A stretch of 64,000 nucleotides of DNA from Solibacillus palustris (GTDB lineage Bacteria; Bacillota; Bacilli; Bacillales_A; Planococcaceae): NCBI RefSeq assembly GCF_022549215.1, contig NZ_JAKZFC010000008.1, positions 102,876-166,875 on the forward strand, written 5' to 3'. Below, in pieces: positions 43,040-53,593 of this stretch (its first letter is position 1; the number at the start of each line of letters is the position of its first letter). The notes below the pieces were generated by a model that saw nothing but the letters and a program-made list of their open reading frames with translations, was not told the origin of the DNA and ran no database searches. The position numbers were made by a program, and so were the translations under genes.

Positions 43040-43480
43040 ATGAAACTTCATGAGTTAAAACCAGCAGAAGGTTCACGTAAAGTACGTAACCGCGTTGGTC
43101 GTGGTATCGGTTCTGGTAACGGTAAAACTTCTGGTAAAGGTCATAAAGGTCAAAACGCTCGTTCTGGCGGCGGCGTTCGCCCAGGATTTGAGGGGGGTCA
43201 AAACCCACTATTCCGTCGTTTACCTAAACGTGGCTTTACGAACATTAACCGTAAAGAATACGCTATCGTTAACCTTGATGCATTAAACCGTTTTGAAGAT
43301 GGTGCAGAAGTAACACCTGCATTATTATTAGAAACTGGTATCGTGAGCAATGAAAAAGCTGGAATCAAAATTCTAGGTCATGGTACTGTAAACGTTAAGC
43401 TTACAGTTAAAGCTCACAAATTCTCAGCTTCTGCTAAAGAAGCAATTGAGAACGCTGGCGGAACTACTGAGGTGATCTAA
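43040..43480 (+). CDS. rplO: 50S ribosomal protein L15
   Basis: 146 residues. A late-assembly protein with a long glycine/arginine-rich N-terminal arm ([20 protein letters not shown], about 19-38) into 23S rRNA and a globular C-terminal domain with the [20 protein letters not shown] signature. AAGGAGGTGCC precedes the ATG. The stop overlaps the secY start (TAATG). Confidence 0.97.
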   Translation: MKLHELKPAEGSRKVRNRVGRGIGSGNGKTSGKGHKGQNARSGGGVRPGFEGGQNPLFRRLPKRGFTNINRKEYAIVNLDALNRFEDGAEVTPALLLETGIVSNEKAGIKILGHGTVNVKLTVKAHKFSASAKEAIENAGGTTEVI

Positions 43481-44775
43481 TGTTTCAGACGATCTCTAAC
43501 TTTATGCGCGTTCGAGATATACGAAATAAAATCATCTTTACACTATTAATGTTAATCGTTTATCGTATCGGGACATTTATCCCGGTACCAAACGTTGACG
43601 CTAATGTATTAAAGGCAACTGATGAGTTTAACTTAGTTGGTTTCCTTAATACGTTTGGCGGTGGTGCATTAGCAAACTTCTCGATCTTTGCGATGGGGAT
43701 TATGCCTTATATCACAGCCTCAATCATTGTTCAGTTATTACAAATGGATGTCGTGCCTAAGTTTTCAGAATGGGCGAAACAAGGTGATGTTGGGCGACGT
43801 AAACTTGCTCAATTCACACGTTACTTCACGATCGTATTAGCCTTTATTCAATCTTTTGCAATGAGCTTTGGTTTCAACCAGTTCTATGGTGGATCATTGA
43901 TTACAGATACTAGTACCCAATCGTACTTAACGATTGCTGTTGTGTTAACAGCAGGTACAGCTTTCTTACTTTGGTTATCTGAACAAATTACTGCACATGG
44001 TGTTGGTAATGGTATTTCAATCATTATCTTCGCTGGTATCGTTGCTGCGATGCCTAATGTAGTAAACCAAATTTATGCACAACAAATTGAAGGAGCAGGA
44101 GAGCAGTTATTCATTAACATCGCAATCTTGGCTTTATTAGTTTTAGTGCTACTTGCAGTTATTGTAGGGGTTATTTACATCCAACAAGCGTTGCGTAAAA
44201 TTCCAATTCAATATGCAAAACGAGTTGCAGGGAACTCACCTAAAATTGGTGCTCAGCAAACGCACTTACCGTTAAAAGTAAATGCTGCAGGGGTTATTCC
44301 GGTAATCTTCTCGGTAGCGTTTATGGTAACACCACGAACTTTAGCGACGTTCTTTGGCGATAATAATGTAACAGCGTTTATTACGAACACATTTGATTAT
44401 ACAAAACCTGTTGGGATGTTAATCTATGTTACATTAATCGTTGCGTTTACATATTTCTATGCGTTCATTCAAGTGAACCCAGAAAATGTAGCGGACAACT
44501 TGAAAAAGCAAGGTGCGTATATCCCGGGTATTCGCCCAGGTAATGACACTCAAGCTTATTTAACAAAAGTACTTTATCGATTAACATTCGTTGGTTCTAT
44601 TTTCTTAGTAGTTATTTCGGTTATGCCAATTTTATTCATTAACTTTATGAACCTGCCAGCTTCGGCTCAAATCGGGGGAACAAGTATGATTATCGTAGTT
44701 GGTGTAGCGTTAGAAACGATGAAACAATTAGAGTCTCAACTAGTGAAACGTCATTATAAAGGCTTTATGAAATAA
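43480..44775 (+). CDS. secY: Preprotein translocase subunit SecY
   Basis: 431 residues with ten membrane helices, the protein-conducting channel. The plug region GGGALANFSIFAMGIMPYIT (about 60-79) and the cytosolic loops that bind SecA are recognisable. Partner secE is at 7697. The ATG overlaps the rplO stop by one base, coupling channel synthesis to ribosomal proteins; GAGGTGATC in the rplO end is the likely ribosome site. Confidence 0.98.
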   Translation: MFQTISNFMRVRDIRNKIIFTLLMLIVYRIGTFIPVPNVDANVLKATDEFNLVGFLNTFGGGALANFSIFAMGIMPYITASIIVQLLQMDVVPKFSEWAKQGDVGRRKLAQFTRYFTIVLAFIQSFAMSFGFNQFYGGSLITDTSTQSYLTIAVVLTAGTAFLLWLSEQITAHGVGNGISIIIFAGIVAAMPNVVNQIYAQQIEGAGEQLFINIAILALLVLVLLAVIVGVIYIQQALRKIPIQYAKRVAGNSPKIGAQQTHLPLKVNAAGVIPVIFSVAFMVTPRTLATFFGDNNVTAFITNTFDYTKPVGMLIYVTLIVAFTYFYAFIQVNPENVADNLKKQGAYIPGIRPGNDTQAYLTKVLYRLTFVGSIFLVVISVMPILFINFMNLPASAQIGGTSMIIVVGVALETMKQLESQLVKRHYKGFMK

Positions 44776-45489
<714 letters not shown>

Positions 45490-45913
45490 TATCCGTCCGG
45501 GCGCTAGACAGCTTCCGCGGTAGTCATGCGGAGGCAACAACGAAACATAATTTTTTGAGAGTTGCAAAAGCATATTATGCCCGGTATATACTACTAAGGT
45601 TGAGCATTTTTATAGTGTGATGACATCTTGGTAACGTATAATGGGTTTCGTGGAAGCATCTGTGTAACGGGTATGAATCTCTCATCAAGACATTCCGGCT
45701 ATCGTGTTAACATAAAGGGATGCGGTTCTTAAAAGAATCTGTTTTTCCATGGATTGTGTGAAGCGAAACCAGACGAGCGTCTTATTGTACATCTCTCATG
45801 CAATCCAAAACATATGTTGAAACGAGTTGTTTCTTACTTTATTTAGAAGAAAAACAGTTGGAAGAGCTCGCATGAGTTTTTTGACACTAACATATAGAAG
45901 GGAGACTTGGAAG
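45490..45913 (+). other. 424-bp non-coding stretch, adk to infA
   Basis: In B. subtilis this position carries map (methionine aminopeptidase) and an L14e-like gene. Here all frames are short and none resembles either gene, so it looks like a replaced or deleted segment serving as the infA leader. It holds a promoter candidate (45562-45590), a TATAAT (45637-45642) without a -35, and several weak stems. No RNA family was recognised. Confidence 0.6.
45562..45590 (+). promoter_or_regulatory. Candidate promoter of infA-rplQ unit
   Basis: TTGCAA (45562-45567), 17-base spacer, TATATA (45585-45590). It would give a leader of about 320 bases before infA. Confidence 0.45.
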
Positions 45914-46132
45914 ATGGCGAAAGACGATGTAATTGAAGTCGAAGGGACAGTTGTTGAGACTTTGCCAAACGCGATGTTTAAGGTAGAATTAGAAAATGGG
46001 CACACTGTGCTTGCACACGTTTCTGGAAAGATTCGTATGCACTTTATCCGTATCCTACCTGGAGATAAGGTTACTATTGAGTTATCTCCTTATGATTTAA
46101 CTCGCGGTCGTATCACATACCGTTTTAAATAA
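45914..46132 (+). CDS. infA: Translation initiation factor IF-1
   Basis: 72 residues, an OB-fold (S1-like) protein that occupies the A site during initiation. [20 protein letters not shown] opens it, and [19 protein letters not shown] (about 34-52) is the conserved core. The ATG at 45914 follows AAGGGAGAC; the frame runs further back but without similarity. It leads infA-rpmJ-rpsM-rpsK-rpoA-rplQ. Confidence 0.97.
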   Translation: MAKDDVIEVEGTVVETLPNAMFKVELENGHTVLAHVSGKIRMHFIRILPGDKVTIELSPYDLTRGRITYRFK

Positions 46133-46169
46133 TCTTTTGCACTCCGGACTATTAAGGAGGTTAGGTTAG

Positions 46170-46283
<114 letters not shown>

Positions 46284-46307
46284 TTAATCAAGGAGGTGCA
46301 CTAACGA

Positions 46308-46673
46308 ATGGCACGTATTGCTGGTGTTGACATTCCTCGCGACAAACGCGTTGTAATCTCATTAACTTACATCTACGGTGTAGGTAAAACGACTTCTTCA
46401 AAAGTATTAGCTGCTGCAGGTATTGACGAAAGTACTCGCGTAAAAGACTTAACAGAAGATCAATTAAACCTAATCCGTGAACAATTAGCTTCATACAAAA
46501 CTGAAGGTGACTTACGTCGTGAAGTTTCTTTAAACATCAAACGTTTAATGGAAATCGCTTCATTCCGTGGTATCCGTCACCGTCGTGGTTTACCAGTTCG
46601 TGGTCAAAACACGAAAAACAACGCTCGTACGCGTAAAGGTCCTCGTAAGACTGTAGCGAACAAGAAAAAATAA
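46308..46673 (+). CDS. rpsM: 30S ribosomal protein S13
   Basis: 121 residues. It sits in the 30S head, forming bridges to L5 and touching P-site tRNA with its basic C-terminal tail ([15 protein letters not shown]...). [20 protein letters not shown] opens it; the [19 protein letters not shown] signature is at about 91-109. AAGGAGGTGC precedes the ATG. Confidence 0.97.
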   Translation: MARIAGVDIPRDKRVVISLTYIYGVGKTTSSKVLAAAGIDESTRVKDLTEDQLNLIREQLASYKTEGDLRREVSLNIKRLMEIASFRGIRHRRGLPVRGQNTKNNARTRKGPRKTVANKKK

Positions 46674-46681
46674 TTAAGTAA

Positions 46682-47089
<408 letters not shown>

Positions 47090-47135
47090 TAGGTGAAAAT
47101 TAGGGGTATAATTACTTCTAGTTACATCATGTTAC

Positions 47136-47163
47136 TTGTACAATAAGTCTTGTGCATTATAAA
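47136..47163 (+). promoter_or_regulatory. Weak candidate promoter before rpoA
   Basis: TTGTAC (47136-47141), 16-base spacer, TATAAA (47158-47163) in the 144-base rpsK-rpoA gap; an isolated TATAAT is at 47107-47112. rpoA may also be read from upstream. Confidence 0.3.
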
Positions 47164-47233
47164 ATCTAACTTAGATTAACAACTATGATGGTATAACCTA
47201 TACATTAGATGTTTTGAAGGAGGGTAAATTGGA

Positions 47234-48178
47234 ATGATCGAAATTGAAAAACCAAAGATTGAAACAGTGGAGATTAGCGAAGATGCCAAATACGGCAAAT
47301 TTGTTGTAGAACCGCTTGAACGCGGATATGGTAATACTTTGGGGAATTCTTTACGTCGTATCCTTCTGTCTTCTTTACCTGGAGCTGCTGTAACATCAAT
47401 TCAAATTGATGGCGTATTACACGAATTCTCAACTGTAGAAGGCGTTGTAGAAGATGTTGCTTCAATCATCTTAAACGTGAAAAAGCTAGCTTTAAAAATC
47501 TACTCTGACGAAGAAAAAGTTATTGAGATTGATGTAAAGGGTGACGGTACGGTTACTGCTGCTGACATTACACATGACAGCGATGTAGAAATTTTAAACC
47601 CAGACCTATATATCGCAACGATCGCTAAAAACGGACATTTACGTATGCGTATGTACGCTCAACGTGGCCGTGGTTATACTCCTGCTGATCAAAACAAACG
47701 TGAGGATCTTCCTATCGGCGTGATCCCGATCGACTCTATTTACACTCCAGTTTCACGCGTCAACTTCCAAGTAGAGAACACTCGTGTTGGACAAAATTCT
47801 GACTACGACAAGTTATCACTTGATGTATGGACAGATGGAAGCATCGGTCCTAAAGAGGCGATTTCGCTTGGAGCGAAAATTTTAACTGAACACTTAAATA
47901 TCTTTGTAGGCATGACTAATGAGGCACAAACTGCTGAAATCATGGTCGAAAAAGAAGAAGATCAAAAAGAAAAAGTATTAGAGATGACTATCGAAGAGCT
48001 TGATCTTTCTGTTCGTTCTTATAACTGCTTAAAGCGTGCTGGTATCAATACGGTATTAGAATTAGCTAATAAGTCAGAAGATGACATGATGAAGGTTCGT
48101 AACCTTGGTCGCAAGTCTTTAGAAGAAGTTAAGCATAAGTTAGAAGAGCTTGGTTTAGGATTACGTAAAGAAGACTAA
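47234..48178 (+). CDS. rpoA: RNA polymerase alpha subunit
   Basis: 314 residues. The N-terminal domain (about 1-228), with [20 protein letters not shown] (about 30-49), dimerises and assembles beta/beta'. A flexible acidic linker (EKEEDQKEK) leads to the C-terminal domain (about 245-314), whose helices [17 protein letters not shown] and [20 protein letters not shown] contact UP-element DNA and regulators. AAGGAGGG precedes the ATG. Confidence 0.98.
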   Translation: MIEIEKPKIETVEISEDAKYGKFVVEPLERGYGNTLGNSLRRILLSSLPGAAVTSIQIDGVLHEFSTVEGVVEDVASIILNVKKLALKIYSDEEKVIEIDVKGDGTVTAADITHDSDVEILNPDLYIATIAKNGHLRMRMYAQRGRGYTPADQNKREDLPIGVIPIDSIYTPVSRVNFQVENTRVGQNSDYDKLSLDVWTDGSIGPKEAISLGAKILTEHLNIFVGMTNEAQTAEIMVEKEEDQKEKVLEMTIEELDLSVRSYNCLKRAGINTVLELANKSEDDMMKVRNLGRKSLEEVKHKLEELGLGLRKED

Positions 48179-48235
48179 GCGAAGAACTATAAAATTTAGC
48201 TAGATCAGATATATTTTAAAAGGAGGTAAACGTCC

Positions 48236-48613
48236 ATGGGTTACAGAAAACTTGGTCGTACAAGTTCTCAACGTAAAGCATTATTACGTGACTTAGCTAC
48301 TGATTTAATTATCAACGAGCGCATCGAAACAACAGAAGCGCGTGCTAAAGAAACTCGTAAAGCTGTTGAGAAAATGATTACTTTAGGTAAACGCGGTGAT
48401 TTACACGCTCGTCGTCAAGCGGCAGCATTCATCCGTCGTGAGCTAGTAACAGTTGGTGAAGGCGAAGAAGAGAAAACTGTTTTCGCACTTCAAAAACTAT
48501 TTGATGATATCGCACCTCGTTATGCGGAGCGTCAAGGTGGTTACACGCGTATCCTTAAAGTAGGTCCTCGTCGTGGAGACGGCGCACCAGTAGTAGTTAT
48601 CGAATTAGTTTAA
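48236..48613 (+). CDS. rplQ: 50S ribosomal protein L17
   Basis: 125 residues, slightly longer than the 120 of B. subtilis because of a GEGEEEKT loop near residue 80. It lies near the tunnel exit. [20 protein letters not shown] opens it; [20 protein letters not shown] (about 34-53) is the signature. AAAGGAGGTAAACGTCC precedes the ATG. It is the last ribosomal gene of the alpha cluster, followed by a terminator. Confidence 0.97.
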   Translation: MGYRKLGRTSSQRKALLRDLATDLIINERIETTEARAKETRKAVEKMITLGKRGDLHARRQAAAFIRRELVTVGEGEEEKTVFALQKLFDDIAPRYAERQGGYTRILKVGPRRGDGAPVVVIELV

Positions 48614-48629
48614 TTCTTAACATACGGGT

Positions 48630-48675
48630 GAGAGGGGTGTCCGGTTCACCGGTTGAACCCGCACCCCTCTTTTTT
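48630..48675 (+). terminator. rplQ terminator
   Basis: AGAGGGGTG (48631-48639) pairs with the CACCCCTCT before a TTTTTT tract; the inner loop contains a second GGTT/AACC pairing. Confidence 0.85.
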
Positions 48676-48760
48676 AACTTCTTACAGTTTACTGAAAAGA
48701 AGTAATTGATTTATACGACAATAATTAAGCTGAGCGTTATGATGAGCGATAAGGTAACTT

Positions 48761-48881
48761 AGGTGTCTCGTTTAGCTCTCCGCACCTCATTCAACAAATA
48801 TCAGGGCTTGAGCACCCAGGTGTTTTGTAAATGTAACGACAAGCGCATTTCTCTGAATGAGGTGCGCGCTTTTTTATTTTT
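48761..48881 (+). ncRNA. Structured RNA candidate downstream of rplQ
   Basis: CGCACCTCATTCA (48781-48793) and TGAATGAGGTGCG (48854-48866) form a perfect 13-bp stem closing a 60-base loop and running into CGCTTTTTTATTTTT. Competing pairings exist: AGGTG (48761-48765) with the same CACCT, an inner CACCC-AGGTG, and AAGCGC (48841-48846) with GCGCTT (48866-48871), which makes a compact terminator. Such alternatives are typical of cis-regulatory or 3'-UTR RNAs. A motif known downstream of L17 genes in some Firmicutes (L17 downstream element) is a possible relative. Confidence 0.5.
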
Positions 48882-48988
48882 GGAATGAAGGATTGAGCCC
48901 CTCAATTCCAATACATATGCAAACATAAAGTACGTTTAAATAGGTGGCCATTTGCGGCAAAACTTGTTTGAAAACGTGCTTTATTTTT
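48880..48988 (+). other. Two further hairpins before ecfA1
   Basis: ATTGAG-CCC-CTCAAT (48892-48906) lies inside TTGGAAT/ATTCCAA. A second stem, AAAGTACGTTT / AAACGTGCTTT (48927-48937 / 48972-48982), has a 34-base loop and ends in ATTTTTAT. With the preceding element they fill the 461-bp rplQ-ecfA1 gap; no coding sequence was seen here. Confidence 0.5.
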
Positions 48989-49074
48989 ATATATGTCGAT
49001 AGTATTTGTTATTTCCTGGGCAATAGAAGCCTCAAATTGAATAGATGATAAACGGGAAGGAGCTTCACAAGACG

Positions 49075-49923
49075 ATGACGGATGAGATTTTATCATTTAA
49101 CAATGTGACATTTTCTTATACACCGGATGACGTGAAAGTACGTAACGCTGTGGAAGATGTGACGTTTTCAATCAATAAAGGGGAATGGATTGCGATTGTC
49201 GGACACAATGGTTCAGGTAAATCGACGATAGCTAAGCTAATGAGTGGTTTGTTATTCCCTCAGCAAGGCGAGATACGTATTAAGCGTGATGTGTTAACGG
49301 AAGAAAATATTTGGGACATCCGTGCACAAATGGGTATGGTGTTTCAAAATCCAGATAACCAATTCGTCGGTGCTACGGTGCAAGATGATGTCGCGTTTTC
49401 ATTAGAAAATAATGGCGTACCCCATGAAGAAATGGTACAGCGTGTAAAGGAAGCCCTACAGCAAGTAAAAATGGAAGGCTATATCAACCACGAGCCGCAT
49501 CATTTATCAGGTGGTCAAAAGCAGCGTGTCGCGATTGCAGGGGCATTAGCGATGAAGCCTCAAATATTAATTTTAGATGAGGCGACTTCGATGTTGGACC
49601 CACAAGGGCGTGAAGAAGTACTAACGATCGTTCAAGCGCTTCGTGAAGAAATTGGCTTAACTGTATTAGCGATTACGCATGATTTAGAAGAGGCAATGTT
49701 AGCAGATCGCATTATTTTTATGAATGAAGGCAAAAAGTATGCGCAAGGCACACCGTCAGAAATTTTTGCATTAGGAGAAGCGCTTGTGAAGTTTGGGCTC
49801 GATCTACCGTTTGCGATGAAAATGACAAACCTCTTACAAGCACATGGTATACAGCTTGTGGGGAAACATATGACAGAAGAAGAGCTGGTGAATGATTTAT
49901 GGACATCCAACTTCAACAAGTAA
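49075..49923 (+). CDS. ecfA1: ECF transporter ATPase EcfA1
   Basis: 282 residues. One of the two ATPases of the shared energy-coupling-factor module that powers vitamin and metal uptake with separate S components. Walker A GHNGSGKST (about 43-51), Q-loop MVFQNPDNQ, signature HLSGGQKQR (about 143-151), Walker B ILILDEATSMLDP and H-loop ITHD. I chose the ATG at 49075 (MTDEILSF); GGAAGGAG is 12 bases upstream, slightly far. It overlaps ecfA2 by 25 bases. No S component is in the window. Confidence 0.95.
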   Translation: MTDEILSFNNVTFSYTPDDVKVRNAVEDVTFSINKGEWIAIVGHNGSGKSTIAKLMSGLLFPQQGEIRIKRDVLTEENIWDIRAQMGMVFQNPDNQFVGATVQDDVAFSLENNGVPHEEMVQRVKEALQQVKMEGYINHEPHHLSGGQKQRVAIAGALAMKPQILILDEATSMLDPQGREEVLTIVQALREEIGLTVLAITHDLEEAMLADRIIFMNEGKKYAQGTPSEIFALGEALVKFGLDLPFAMKMTNLLQAHGIQLVGKHMTEEELVNDLWTSNFNK

Positions 49924-50771
49924 GCTATGCCTACTCGAAGGGCACACCGTTTGAAAAGTATGCATTGCATGATGTGAACTTATCGATTAAAAGTGGTACA
50001 TATCAAGCCATTATTGGACACACGGGTTCTGGTAAGTCGACGATATTGCAGCATTTTAATGGGTTATTAAAGCCATCAGAAGGTACAGTGAGAATTGGCG
50101 ACCGCATAATTGAGGCCGAAAAAAAAGCGAAAGACTTAAAATCAATTCGTCAAAAGGTAGGTATTGTTTTTCAGTTCCCTGAGCATCAATTATTTGAAGA
50201 AACGGTTTTAAAGGATATTATGTTTGGACCTATGAATTTCGGTGTTTCACAACAAGAGGCCGAAAAACGGGCACGAAGTCTAATTACGCTTGTAGGCTTA
50301 CCAGAAAGCATTTTAGAAAAGTCGCCGTTTGATTTATCAGGAGGGCAAATGCGTCGTGTGGCGATTGCAGGAGTACTTGCAATGGAGCCAGAAGTCATCG
50401 TTTTAGACGAACCAACTGCTGGGCTTGATCCTCGTGGTCAAAAAGAGATTATGGGCTTATTTTATGAATTACATCAAAAAAAGAGTTTAACGACAATTCT
50501 CGTAACGCACAGTATGGAAGACGCGGCACGTTATGCTGATCAAGTGGCCATCATGCATGAAGGTAGCTGTGTATTAATTGGTGAGCCACGGGATATTTTT
50601 GGAGATGAACAGTTACTTGCAAAATATCATTTAGAGCCACCACGTGTAGTAAAATTCCAGCGCCAAGTAGAGAAAATGATAGGGAAGCAACTTGTTAAAA
50701 CATGCTTAACGGAAGAAGAGTTGGCACTTGAAATTGGCCATACTGTTCGAAAGGGGCGTGATGAGGCATGA
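49899..50771 (+). CDS. ecfA2: ECF transporter ATPase EcfA2
   Basis: 290 residues. The second, non-identical ATPase of the ECF module. Walker A GHTGSGKST (about 40-48), Q-loop VFQFPEHQLFE, signature DLSGGQMRR (about 145-153), Walker B VIVLDEPTAGLDPRG and H-loop VTHSMED. The C-terminal extension (about 230-290) follows EcfA2 proteins, contacting EcfT. It overlaps ecfA1 at its start and ecfT at its end, so all three are translationally coupled. Confidence 0.95.
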   Translation: MDIQLQQVSYAYSKGTPFEKYALHDVNLSIKSGTYQAIIGHTGSGKSTILQHFNGLLKPSEGTVRIGDRIIEAEKKAKDLKSIRQKVGIVFQFPEHQLFEETVLKDIMFGPMNFGVSQQEAEKRARSLITLVGLPESILEKSPFDLSGGQMRRVAIAGVLAMEPEVIVLDEPTAGLDPRGQKEIMGLFYELHQKKSLTTILVTHSMEDAARYADQVAIMHEGSCVLIGEPRDIFGDEQLLAKYHLEPPRVVKFQRQVEKMIGKQLVKTCLTEEELALEIGHTVRKGRDEA

Positions 50772-51565
50772 TGGAAAAAATGATTTTTGGTCGTTACATT
50801 CCAGGGGAGTCATTTGTACATAAGCTGGATCCACGTTCAAAATTGTTATTTGTCTTTGCGTTTATTATTGTCGTGTTTTTAGCAAACAATGTCATGACAT
50901 ATGCGATTTTATTGGCCTTAACGCTTTTTGTTATAATGCTATCTAAAATCCGTTTGTACTTTTTAATTAACGGGCTCAAGCCAGTCATCTTTTTAATGAT
51001 GTTCACCCTGATTTTGCATTTACTAATGACAAAAGAGGGAGCGGTTATTTTAGATTTAGGCTTTATGAAAATTTATGAAGAGGGCTTGCGTCAAGGGGTG
51101 TTCATTTCGATGCGCTTCTTAATGCTCGTATTTATGACGTCGATATTAACGTTAACGACTTCACCTATTTCGATAACAGACGGGCTAGAGACATTATTGA
51201 ATCCGTTTAAACGTTTCAAACTGCCGGTGCATGAGCTAGCGTTAATGATGTCGATTTCATTGCGCTTTATTCCTACATTGATGGATGAAACAGATAAAAT
51301 TATGAAGGCACAGATGGCACGTGGCTCGGATTTAAGTGCTGGGCCAATAAAAGATCGTTTAAAGGCGGTTGTGCCACTTTTAGTACCACTATTTGTCAGT
51401 GCGTTTAAGCGTGCAGAAGATTTAGCAACAGCGATGGAAGTACGTGGCTATCGTGGTGGTGAGGGGCGTACGAAATATCGTCAGCTAAAATGGATGGCGA
51501 AAGACACAATCAGTTTAGCGCTACTTGTGGCAGTTGCCGTTGTGCTATTTATGCTACGTAGCTAG
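50768..51565 (+). CDS. ecfT: ECF transporter transmembrane subunit EcfT
   Basis: 265 residues with about five to six membrane helices. It couples the ATPases to exchangeable S components. The two cytoplasmic Ala-Arg-Gly type motifs are KAQMARGSD (near 180) and ATAMEVRGYRGG (near 221). The second has Val where many have Ala. It starts MMEKMIFGRYIPGESFVHKL, overlapping the ecfA2 stop by four bases. truA follows 10 bases later in the same unit. Confidence 0.95.
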   Translation: MMEKMIFGRYIPGESFVHKLDPRSKLLFVFAFIIVVFLANNVMTYAILLALTLFVIMLSKIRLYFLINGLKPVIFLMMFTLILHLLMTKEGAVILDLGFMKIYEEGLRQGVFISMRFLMLVFMTSILTLTTSPISITDGLETLLNPFKRFKLPVHELALMMSISLRFIPTLMDETDKIMKAQMARGSDLSAGPIKDRLKAVVPLLVPLFVSAFKRAEDLATAMEVRGYRGGEGRTKYRQLKWMAKDTISLALLVAVAVVLFMLRS

Positions 51566-51575
51566 GAGAATCATG

Positions 51576-52316
51576 ATGAGACTAAGAGCAACGATTAGCT
51601 ATGATGGTACGCTGTTTGCTGGCTATCAAGTGCAGCCGGGCGAGCGTACCGTTCAGCTTGAAATCGAAAAAGTATTAGCGAAGATGCATAAGGGCGATAT
51701 CGTGAAAATTACAGCAAGTGGTCGTACCGATGCACGTGTACATGCGACTGGCCAGGTTATTCATTTTGATACGCCACTTCAGATTCCTGTTGAAAAGTAT
51801 CAGAAGGCATTAAATGTGCAGCTACCGCGTGATATTCGTGTATTAACGGTGGAACAAGTTGCGGATGATTTTCACGCGCGCTACGATGTGTCAGGCAAGC
51901 GCTATCGTTATATTTGGGACTGTAGCGCTGTACAAAGCCCGTTTCGTCGTCATTACACAATTGAGGCAAATGGTATTGAGCCTAATGTAGAAGCGATGCA
52001 ACGTGCGGCTGGTGCCATTATCGGTACACATGATTTTAGCTGCTTTTGCGCGGCGAATACGAGTGTCGTTGATAAGGTGCGTACGGTGCACGGGTTAGAG
52101 CTTGCTTGGCACGGCCAAGAACTTCATATGACAATCTCAGGTACAGGCTTCTTGTACAATATGGTACGCATTATTGCCGGCACGTTGTGGGAAGTAGGTA
52201 CGGGGCGTCGTGATGTAGATTCTGTTGCACAGGCAATTGTTTCAATGGACCGTGCAATTGCTGGTAAAACAGCGCCTGCACATGGCTTATATTTAGAACA
52301 AGTTTTTTATGAATAA
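51576..52316 (+). CDS. truA: tRNA pseudouridine(38-40) synthase
   Basis: 246 residues. It converts U38-U40 in the anticodon arm of tRNAs to pseudouridine. The catalytic Asp52 lies in ASGRTDARVHATGQV (about 48-62); later motifs are YRYIWD and SGTGFLYNMVRIIAGTL. Two adjacent ATGs exist; 51576 sits seven bases from AGGAG and aligns with the B. subtilis start. It is the last gene of the ecfA1A2T-truA unit. Confidence 0.95.
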   Translation: MRLRATISYDGTLFAGYQVQPGERTVQLEIEKVLAKMHKGDIVKITASGRTDARVHATGQVIHFDTPLQIPVEKYQKALNVQLPRDIRVLTVEQVADDFHARYDVSGKRYRYIWDCSAVQSPFRRHYTIEANGIEPNVEAMQRAAGAIIGTHDFSCFCAANTSVVDKVRTVHGLELAWHGQELHMTISGTGFLYNMVRIIAGTLWEVGTGRRDVDSVAQAIVSMDRAIAGKTAPAHGLYLEQVFYE

Positions 52317-52552
52317 ATGAAAAATTTTTTTCGAGAAATAGTGTTTTTATATATAAAAATGATCGAAAAAGGCACTACAAAAGGTGTTAACAACATCTCC
52401 AGGTGTTCAATTAAATATCTTGACTTATGAATGTGGTTATTATATGATGATGTATGGTATTTTCATTACCACCACAAAATAAGCCCCGAAAACTTATAAG
52501 TGTATATAATGAAAAATAACGGTAATTTTATATCGATTAGGAGGATACAAAC
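52317..52552 (+). promoter_or_regulatory. L13 leader and rplM promoter
   Basis: A sigma-A promoter TTGACT (52420-52425), 17-base spacer, TATGAT (52443-52448) is followed by a roughly 100-base leader containing GGTATTTTCATTACC and AAGCCCCGAAAACTTATAA. This position and form match the L13 leader known upstream of rplM in Bacillales, a probable autoregulatory site. The first 100 bases of the gap are AT-rich and unassigned. Confidence 0.65.
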
Positions 52553-52990
52553 ATGCGCACAACTTTCATGGCTAAAGGTCAAGAAGTAGAACGTAAATGG
52601 TTAGTAGTTGACGCAGAAGGCCAAACATTAGGTCGTTTAGCTTCTGAAGTAGCTTCTATCTTACGCGGTAAACATAAACCAACTTTTACACCAAACGTTG
52701 ACACAGGTGATCACGTAATCATCATCAACGCGGACAAAATTGAGTTAACAGGTAACAAATTACAAAAGAAAATTTACTACCGTCACACTCAATTCTCTGG
52801 TGGTTTAAAACAACGTACAGCTGGAGAAATGAAAGAAAAGTACCCAACTCAAATGCTAGAATTAGCAATCAAAGGTATGCTTCCAAAGAACTCTTTAGGT
52901 CGTCAAATGTTTGGTAAATTAAACGTTTACACTGGTTCTGAGCATCCACATGCTGCACAAAAACCAGAAGCTTACGAGCTACGTGGTTAA
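52553..52990 (+). CDS. rplM: 50S ribosomal protein L13
   Basis: 145 residues, one of the earliest 50S assembly proteins. [20 protein letters not shown] (about 15-34) and the signature [19 protein letters not shown] (about 108-126) are conserved. It starts [15 protein letters not shown], equal in length to B. subtilis. AGGAGGATAC precedes the ATG. It forms an operon with rpsI. Confidence 0.97.
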   Translation: MRTTFMAKGQEVERKWLVVDAEGQTLGRLASEVASILRGKHKPTFTPNVDTGDHVIIINADKIELTGNKLQKKIYYRHTQFSGGLKQRTAGEMKEKYPTQMLELAIKGMLPKNSLGRQMFGKLNVYTGSEHPHAAQKPEAYELRG

Positions 52991-53019
52991 TAAATAAATT
53001 ACAATAGGAGGAAATAACT

Positions 53020-53412
53020 TTGGCACAAGTACAATACATCGGCACAGGTCGCCGTAAAAGCTCAACTGCTCGCGTACGTTTAGTACCAGGCGAAGGTAAA
53101 GTAGTAATCAACAACCGTGATGTTGCAGATTACCTACCATACGAAACTTTACACTTAATCATCAACCAACCATTAGAAGCAACTGAAACTAAAGGTTCTT
53201 ATGACGTTCACGTTAACGTAAACGGTGGTGGATTCACAGGTCAAGCTGGAGCAATCCGTCACGGTATCGCTCGTGCATTATTACAAGTTGACCCAGACTT
53301 CCGTTCAGCTTTAAAAGCTGCAGGTCTATTAACTCGTGACTCTCGCATGAAAGAACGTAAAAAACCAGGTTTACGCGGCGCTCGTCGTGCACCTCAGTTC
53401 TCAAAACGTTAA
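53020..53412 (+). CDS. rpsI: 30S ribosomal protein S9
   Basis: 130 residues. Its C-terminal tail reaches the P-site tRNA and ends in the conserved [24 protein letters not shown] (about 8-26) and [16 protein letters not shown] (about 71-86) are present. The start is TTG at 53020 ([13 protein letters not shown]) with AGGAGGAAATAA upstream. A terminator follows. Confidence 0.97.
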   Translation: MAQVQYIGTGRRKSSTARVRLVPGEGKVVINNRDVADYLPYETLHLIINQPLEATETKGSYDVHVNVNGGGFTGQAGAIRHGIARALLQVDPDFRSALKAAGLLTRDSRMKERKKPGLRGARRAPQFSKR

Positions 53413-53437
53413 TCATACGATTATATCAGCGTTTTTC

Positions 53438-53476
53438 AAAACCCTTTCTCGTTTATTCGGGAGAGGGTTTTTTTCT
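53438..53476 (+). terminator. rplM-rpsI terminator
   Basis: AACCCTTTCTC pairs with GGGAGAGGGTT, followed by seven T. Confidence 0.9.
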
Positions 53477-53543
53477 TTTGGATTCTAAAAAGTTGGAGAA
53501 GGGTTAGGAAAGTATAAATTTTTTAGTATAATCTACATATGGA

Positions 53544-53583
53544 AAAACACAACTCGCGTTATTTTCGCGCGAGTTGTGTTTTG
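53544..53583 (-). terminator. Terminator of C45 hydrolase gene
   Basis: AAAACACAACTCGCG / CGCGAGTTGTGTTTT (53544-53558 / 53568-53582). It is symmetric, with A/T runs on both sides; it serves the minus-strand gene ending at 53594 and possibly both strands. Confidence 0.85.
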
Positions 53584-53593
53584 CTGAATTCTT

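Noticed and set aside
45490..45913. Degraded map gene
   Set aside because: No frame shows methionine aminopeptidase motifs, so a pseudogene call is not supported.
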